From Candidatus Omnitrophota bacterium (lineage in GTDB: Bacteria; Omnitrophota; Gorgyraeia; Gorgyraeales; Gorgyraeaceae): 16,028 nucleotides of DNA. The notes beneath the pieces are model-generated. The model saw nothing but the letters and a program-made list of their open reading frames with translations, searched no databases and was not told the DNA's origin. The translations under genes and the position numbers were made by a program. Of the stretch, positions 13,187-16,028 are shown piece by piece. The DNA lies in assembly GCA_018901615.1 (NCBI GenBank), contig JAHIEN010000128.1, forward strand, positions 1 through 16,028, written 5' to 3'. Within the stretch, counting starts at the first letter, position 1; each line of letters opens with the position of its first letter.

Positions 13187-13215
13187 TTGAATTAAATTAA
13201 GATGTAGCTTATAAT
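13187..13215 (+). promoter_or_regulatory. Promoter of the first PilZ gene, divergent from exeA
   Basis: TTGAAT (13187-13192), a 17-bp spacer, then TATAAT (13210-13215). Its -35 box faces the exeA -35 box with only 13 bp between, so one regulator could control both directions. The expected start is near 13222, giving a leader of about 160 nt that holds all the repeats at 13231-13357. Confidence 0.75.
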
Positions 13216-13236
13216 ACTTATAACAAAAAGGCTGTC

Positions 13237-13279
13237 ATTGCGAGGTGCACGAAGTGCGGCGAAGCAATCTCATTGAGAT
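13237..13279. repeat. ATTGCGAGG...GAAGCAAT interspersed palindromic element
   Basis: ATTGC (13237-13241) pairs with GCAAT (13264-13268). Inside it, GCAC (13247-13250) pairs with GTGC (13254-13257) around GAA. An overlapping palindrome, ATCTCA-T-TGAGAT, follows (13267-13279). The CATTGCGAGG...GAAGCAATCTC layout is one I recall as a dispersed intergenic repeat in many unrelated bacterial genomes. It lies in the leader of the PilZ gene. Confidence 0.65.
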
Positions 13280-13284
13280 CCTTC

Positions 13285-13301
13285 GTCCGCCTCAGGCGGA
13301 C
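13285..13301. repeat. TCCGCC-N3-GGCGGA hairpin repeat, copy 3
   Basis: A perfect 7-bp inverted repeat, GTCCGCC-TCA-GGCGGAC. Read on the minus strand it continues into GAAG, which matches the right flank of copy 2 at 2096-2114. Confidence 0.75.
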
Positions 13302-13314
13302 TCAGGATAAATTC

Positions 13315-13357
13315 GCACTTGTAACTTACGCTCCTTGCAGTCGCGTAAGTTATGTGC
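13315..13357. repeat. Long stem-loop upstream of the PilZ ribosome-binding site
   Basis: TAACTTACGC (13322-13331) pairs perfectly with GCGTAAGTTA (13343-13352) around an 11-nt loop. An outer GCAC (13315-13318) pairs with GTGC (13354-13357). The loop follows the C-TC...CTTG...TC-G pattern of the hairpin at 1986-2011. No T-run follows, so it is not a standard terminator. The Shine-Dalgarno starts 14 nt after it. Confidence 0.7.
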
Positions 13358-13383
13358 TCATTTAATTAATAAGGAGGGGCACT

Positions 13384-13737
13384 ATGTGGAGTGGGATAAA
13401 CAGAAGAAAATTTCCAAGAGCAAATTATCCTTGTATCATCTCAGTAAAGAGAAAGGACCATGATGATACCGTATCTGCCACGACCGAGAACATAGGGATG
13501 GGCGGTATATGTGTTATGCTGCCAAAGGACATGGGGATATTTGCTCCGGTAGAGATACAGCTTGACCTTCTGGACAACCAGCCTCCGATAAAATGTGACG
13601 GCGCCATTGTGTGGGTAGTGACCAAGAAAACAGATACTAATAAACTATACGATACCGGCTTAGAGTTTACTAACATGACAAGAAAAGACGCTATGCGCAT
13701 AAATGATGTGGTAGAAAAGATCCTTGGTAATAATTAA
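13384..13737 (+). CDS. PilZ-domain protein (first copy)
   Basis: 117 residues forming a single PilZ domain, the c-di-GMP receptor fold. The arginine motif is N-R-R-K-F-P-R (R7, R8, R12). The second motif, normally (D/N)xSxxG, is N36-I-G38-M-G-G41, with Gly in place of Ser. It ends with a helix (M-R-I-N-D-V-V-E-K-I-L). Binding is plausible but may be weakened. The start is well supported by AAGGAGGGG (13371-13379), and the gene carries a long structured leader. It is divergent from exeA, so control of pilus or secretion output by c-di-GMP is a reasonable guess. Confidence 0.88.
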   Translation: MWSGINRRKFPRANYPCIISVKRKDHDDTVSATTENIGMGGICVMLPKDMGIFAPVEIQLDLLDNQPPIKCDGAIVWVVTKKTDTNKLYDTGLEFTNMTRKDAMRINDVVEKILGNN

Positions 13738-13741
13738 TCTT

Positions 13742-13770
13742 TTGACAAAACGTAGATTTTGTATTAAAAT
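13742..13770 (+). promoter_or_regulatory. Promoter of the second PilZ gene (leaderless)
   Basis: TTGACA (13742-13747), a 17-bp spacer, then TAAAAT (13765-13770). The expected start coincides with the A of the ATG at 13777. No Shine-Dalgarno is present. Confidence 0.75.
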
Positions 13771-13776
13771 AATAAC

Positions 13777-14076
13777 ATGAGCGGTGAACGAAGGATAGCT
13801 AAAAGATCTGCTTTTCCAACACCTGTGCGCTATCAGCAAAAAGGCGGCCAGGCGTTTTCAAGCACCCTTGGCAGAGACATAAGCGAGACAGGGATCGGCT
13901 TTGTCTCAAACGAATTTTTCCCGATATCAACTCAGCTTATTTTTGAAACTCAGCACCCTGAAAGCCGCGACTTCATAAAAGCAGCAGGAGAGGTAGTATG
14001 GGTTTCAAAATACCCCCACTCGGAACGCTTTTCAGTAGGCGCGCGATTTTTAGGCCCGCTATTACCTTTAAGTTAG
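13777..14076 (+). CDS. PilZ-domain protein (second copy)
   Basis: 99 residues forming a single PilZ domain. Both c-di-GMP motifs are intact: E-R-R-I-A-K-R (R5, R6, R10) and D34-I-S36-E-T-G39. The later strand G-E-V-V-W-V-S (71-77) and G-A-R-F-L (88-92) complete the barrel. Compared with the first copy it is the better candidate receptor. It has its own promoter only a few bases after the first copy's stop codon, and its mRNA is predicted to begin at the start codon. Confidence 0.9.
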   Translation: MSGERRIAKRSAFPTPVRYQQKGGQAFSSTLGRDISETGIGFVSNEFFPISTQLIFETQHPESRDFIKAAGEVVWVSKYPHSERFSVGARFLGPLLPLS

Positions 14077-14156
14077 CCCACCTTACTCACTAATACACAG
14101 ATAAGCATAGATTTCGCGTAAAATTCCAAGGCCTTTTACCCGATAACTCCCGCCCC

Positions 14157-14185
14157 TTGACAAAACAGGAATCAGCATGTATACT
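14157..14185 (+). promoter_or_regulatory. Promoter of the Minf_1886-type gene (near-leaderless)
   Basis: TTGACA (14157-14162), a 17-bp spacer, then TATACT (14180-14185). The expected start is near 14192 and the ATG is at 14196. The -35 TTG is in frame with the gene and can be mistaken for its start codon. TTGACAAAAC is shared with the promoter at 13742. Confidence 0.75.
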
Positions 14186-14195
14186 TTTTAACACT

Positions 14196-14588
14196 ATGTC
14201 TCAAAGAAAACAATCGTACAACATGAATAAGGTAGTAGCCTTGCTGAGCGTATTCGATAAAGACAAAAGATACGACCCTGAGGCATATTCCTTTGTAATG
14301 GCCGCGCTTGGGGTTACAACAAAAAAACTGGGGAGAAAAGGTCATATATCGGGGGGAGAGCTTCTGGAAGGGATCAAGGAATATGCCCTTGAAGAATTTG
14401 GGCCCATGGCTAGGCTTGTCCTGGAGCACTGGGGCGTTAAAAAAACTGATGACTTCGGAGAGATAGTATTTACCATGATTGACGTAGGAGTGCTGGGCAA
14501 GACAGAAAAAGACACAAAAAAAGACTTTGTCGACAGGTTTGATTTCAAAGACGCGTTTGACAAAGGCTGCAGATATACTATCCGCTAA
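14196..14588 (+). CDS. Minf_1886-family conserved protein
   Basis: 130 residues from the ATG at 14196. A longer frame begins with TTG at 14157, but that TTG is the first half of the -35 box and the added residues look unlike the family, so I reject it. The pattern D-K-R-Y-D-P-E-A-Y-S-F-V, then G-H-I-S-G-G-E-L-L-E-G-I-K-E-Y-A, F-G-P-M-A, H-W-G and D-F-G-E-I-V-F is what I know as the Minf_1886 family, found widely in PVC bacteria, Acidobacteria and candidate phyla. Its function is unknown to me. It is soluble, with no signal peptide. It stands alone with its own promoter between the PilZ gene and the secreted protein gene. The 119 bp before its ATG hold only the promoter and otherwise nothing I recognise. 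Confidence 0.85.
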   Translation: MSQRKQSYNMNKVVALLSVFDKDKRYDPEAYSFVMAALGVTTKKLGRKGHISGGELLEGIKEYALEEFGPMARLVLEHWGVKKTDDFGEIVFTMIDVGVLGKTEKDTKKDFVDRFDFKDAFDKGCRYTIR

Positions 14589-14617
14589 ACTTTTCCTTCC
14601 TTTTATAAAAATTCTTC

Positions 14618-14646
14618 TTGTTTTCTTTTTAGATTTGTATTAAAAT
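14618..14646 (+). promoter_or_regulatory. Probable promoter of the secreted-protein gene (near-leaderless)
   Basis: TTGTTT (14618-14623), a 17-bp spacer, then TAAAAT (14641-14646). The sequence GTATTAAAATA around the -10 is nearly the same as at the second PilZ promoter. The expected start is about 14653 and the ATG is at 14656. The -35 box is poor (3/6). Confidence 0.6.
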
Positions 14647-14655
14647 ACAACTAAG

Positions 14656-15501
14656 ATGAGAAAAATTTTATACGTTTTTTTATTATTACTGTTTGCATGC
14701 CAGGTATCTAGTTTCTCCGAAGAGATAGAGATAAATTCCAGCGTTCTTATTGCGAATCCTGATCAGGATTTCTTTGTGATTGGGTCGGGTGAAGAAGAAG
14801 GCGTGGAAATCGGGGACGGCCTGATAGTACACAGAGAAGGCGAAAAGATAGCCGAGGCGTATATTATCGAGGTCAGGCCTAATGTCTCTGCCGCGGAGAT
14901 ACTGGAGCTGGAAAGCGGCATGGAGATACAGGAAAGCGACGAAGTATTGATCGTCAAAAATACCGAGGACGATTCAGAAGAAGAACGCGATTTATCAAAA
15001 AGGCCCAGATCTAAGTGGACAAATCTTCTGGGCATGGAAAGTTCCGGACCGGCGACTCCAGCCGTCAAGACATTTTCTCAAAAAGAAATAACCGAGATAT
15101 CGCGCGTCTCGCCCGAAGGGTTCATCGAGGGGGATACCATAAGCCTGGATATACAAAATGTTAAAAGCTCTGTCTTTTCCTATGCCGGCATGGTCCTGAG
15201 AGAAAATGGGTTTTCCGTAGTTTCGTCTAGCAGGGCAGACGGCTTGATACTCGCCACTAAACCAATAGAATTATCCATACTAAAAGAATTGTGGGCTGAC
15301 GCAAGGGCTGCGATAGGTCATAACCTGGTTGTTTCGCTCGAGGTAAAAGATAAAGGCCGTTCGTGTGTATTGACAGCCACGTCATTTAAAGAGCATTTTC
15401 AAAAAAGAAAGTATGTAAAACGTCCCGTGAACAGGGATTCAAGATATTATAACGAAATCACAGATATTGTTTTAAAAATAAAAGAACGTTCAAAATATTG
15501 A
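14656..15501 (+). CDS. Exported protein with an FlgT-C-like beta domain, probable lipoprotein
   Basis: 281 residues. The signal region 1-21 contains L-F-A-C (12-15), a plausible lipobox, so outer-membrane or periplasmic anchoring at C15 is likely. Residues about 24-100 (S-S-V-L-I-A-N, V-I-G-S-G-E-E-E-G-V-E-I-G-D-G-L-I-V, A-E-A-Y-I-I-E-V) follow the pattern of the FlgT C-terminal domain: a short beta-barrel with a G-V-x-x-G-D core. An acidic linker (101-112) follows, then an unrecognised alpha/beta domain (about 150-281) with L-V-V-S-L-E-V (224-230). No flagellar gene is near, so I would not call it FlgT. Its stop shares TTGA with the start of the glycosylase gene. Confidence 0.7.
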   Translation: MRKILYVFLLLLFACQVSSFSEEIEINSSVLIANPDQDFFVIGSGEEEGVEIGDGLIVHREGEKIAEAYIIEVRPNVSAAEILELESGMEIQESDEVLIVKNTEDDSEEERDLSKRPRSKWTNLLGMESSGPATPAVKTFSQKEITEISRVSPEGFIEGDTISLDIQNVKSSVFSYAGMVLRENGFSVVSSSRADGLILATKPIELSILKELWADARAAIGHNLVVSLEVKDKGRSCVLTATSFKEHFQKRKYVKRPVNRDSRYYNEITDIVLKIKERSKY

Positions 15502-16028
15502 AAAAAGTAAAAAGGGCTCGTCAGTTATTAAGAATATACGATCTGTTATTTGAAAGATTCGGGCCAAGGCATTGGTGGCCGGGCAAGACAAGGCTGGAAA
15601 TAATAGTGGGCGCCATATTGACGCAGAACACAGCCTGGTCCAATGTTGAAAAGGCCATCCTTAACCTGAAGAAAGAAAGGGCCCTGAATGCGCGCCGGCT
15701 TTCAGGTATGTCTGAAAAAAGTCTCGCAGGGCTCATAAGGCCCGCAGGATATTTTAACGTAAAGGCCCGCAGGATAAAAAACTTTTTGAATTTCCTGAAC
15801 GCGTCTTACAGCGGCAGCATTGGCAGGATGTTCAAGGTAGACGCGGAGAGGCTCAGGGAGGAATTATTAAAAATAAACGGCATAGGCCCTGAGACAGCTG
15901 ACAGCATACTGCTGTACGCCGGCCATAAGCCCGTGTTTGTGGTCGACGCCTATACAAAAAGGGTTTTTTCGAGGCACGGTTTTATAAATGACGGCGCTAC
16001 ATATGAGGAAACCCAGCGCGTGTTCATG
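15498..16028 (+). CDS. Endonuclease III-related (MagIII-type) DNA glycosylase, 3' end beyond the window
   Basis: 177 residues visible, open at the window end. A TTG at 15498 overlaps the previous stop (TTGA). It is the only start-type codon I see near the beginning of the frame, and M-K-K-x-like basic residues follow. The HhH-GPD fold is clear: T-R-L-E-I-I-V-G-A-I-L-T-Q-N-T (31-45), the helix-hairpin-helix I-N-G-I-G-P-E-T-A-D-S (126-136), and catalytic Asp150 in V-F-V-V-D-A-Y-T-K-R-V (146-156). The lysine of bifunctional endonuclease III (G-I-G-x-K-T-A) is E132 here, so it should be a monofunctional base-removing enzyme, like 3-methyladenine glycosylase MagIII. The C-terminal iron-sulfur cysteines, if any, are outside the window. 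Confidence 0.9.
   Translation, partial: MKKVKRARQLLRIYDLLFERFGPRHWWPGKTRLEIIVGAILTQNTAWSNVEKAILNLKKERALNARRLSGMSEKSLAGLIRPAGYFNVKARRIKNFLNFLNASYSGSIGRMFKVDAERLREELLKINGIGPETADSILLYAGHKPVFVVDAYTKRVFSRHGFINDGATYEETQRVFM

Noticed and set aside
13315..13357. Long stem-loop as a rho-independent terminator or riboswitch
   Set aside because: No T-run follows, and it sits between a promoter and a strong ribosome-binding site. No known riboswitch core was recognised, and its loop resembles a repeat found elsewhere.
14589..14640. T-rich stretch after the Minf_1886-type gene as a terminator
   Set aside because: There are T-runs but no GC-rich stem before them. It is better read as spacer and the -35 region of the next promoter.
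1..16028. CRISPR array, insertion sequence, prophage or toxin-antitoxin system
   Set aside because: No regularly spaced direct repeats, transposase motifs, phage structural genes or convincing toxin-antitoxin pair were seen. The hairpin repeats are single, scattered copies.

Overview
The window is 16 kb of tightly packed bacterial chromosome. The most likely source is Candidatus Omnitrophica (Omnitrophota) or a close relative in the PVC superphylum. The taxonomic clues are a small basic protein of the kind shared by Planctomycetes, Verrucomicrobia and Chlamydiae (8464-8751), an ExeA/GspB-like pair, an archaeal-ATPase-like protein, an 85-residue winged-helix protein, and interspersed hairpin repeats in the gaps. 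The assignment is an inference from protein style, not from a marker gene. No phage, transposase or CRISPR array is visible.

Layout. (1) 1-2115: the 3' part of thiC, a PfkB-family sugar kinase, and a tRNA-Gly(CCC) lying between two hairpin repeats. (2) 2122-7887: a run of overlapping or nearly touching plus-strand genes: a small four-cysteine protein, a STAND-like AAA ATPase, a YfcE-type phosphodiesterase, a HIT hydrolase, a dGTPase-like HD hydrolase, a PocR/GAF/HD-GYP sensor whose HD-GYP metal ligands are largely lost, and a winged-helix protein. (3) 7884-11831: a strong promoter, then a SPOR protein, the small basic protein, a two-SH3b secreted protein, a site-2 protease, aroB and rnc, the last four with overlapping ends. 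(4) 11823-13135, minus strand: GspB-like and ExeA-like genes, which meet rnc tail to tail with a 9-bp overlap. (5) 13136-13383: a gene-free divergent promoter region with a mosaic of palindromic repeats in the leader of a PilZ gene. (6) 13384-16028: two PilZ proteins, a Minf_1886-type protein, a secreted FlgT-C-like protein and the start of a MagIII/endonuclease III-type glycosylase.

What stands out most. Four genes (exeA, the second PilZ gene, the Minf_1886-type gene and the secreted protein at 14656) have a -35/-10 promoter with exactly 17 bp spacing. In each, the -10 box ends only 6-10 nt before the ATG and no Shine-Dalgarno is present. They are probably transcribed as leaderless or near-leaderless mRNAs, whereas other genes here have good Shine-Dalgarno sites. 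For the Minf_1886-type gene, a naive start call would use the -35 box TTGACA as a TTG start codon. Two enzymes have lost key residues: RNase III has Cys at a catalytic Asp position, and the HD-GYP domain has Pro-Asp where His-Asp is expected. A family of short hairpin repeats contributes codons to the 3' end of thiC, flanks the tRNA and fills a 5' leader.

Functional links. ExeA/GspB-type proteins help insert the secretin of type II secretion or type IV pilus machines. The neighbouring PilZ proteins (c-di-GMP receptors), the PocR/GAF/HD-GYP sensor and several cell-envelope proteins (SPOR, SH3b, site-2 protease, FlgT-like) suggest a stretch concerned with the envelope and second-messenger signalling, mixed with housekeeping genes (thiC, aroB, rnc, dGTPase, HIT, DNA glycosylase).
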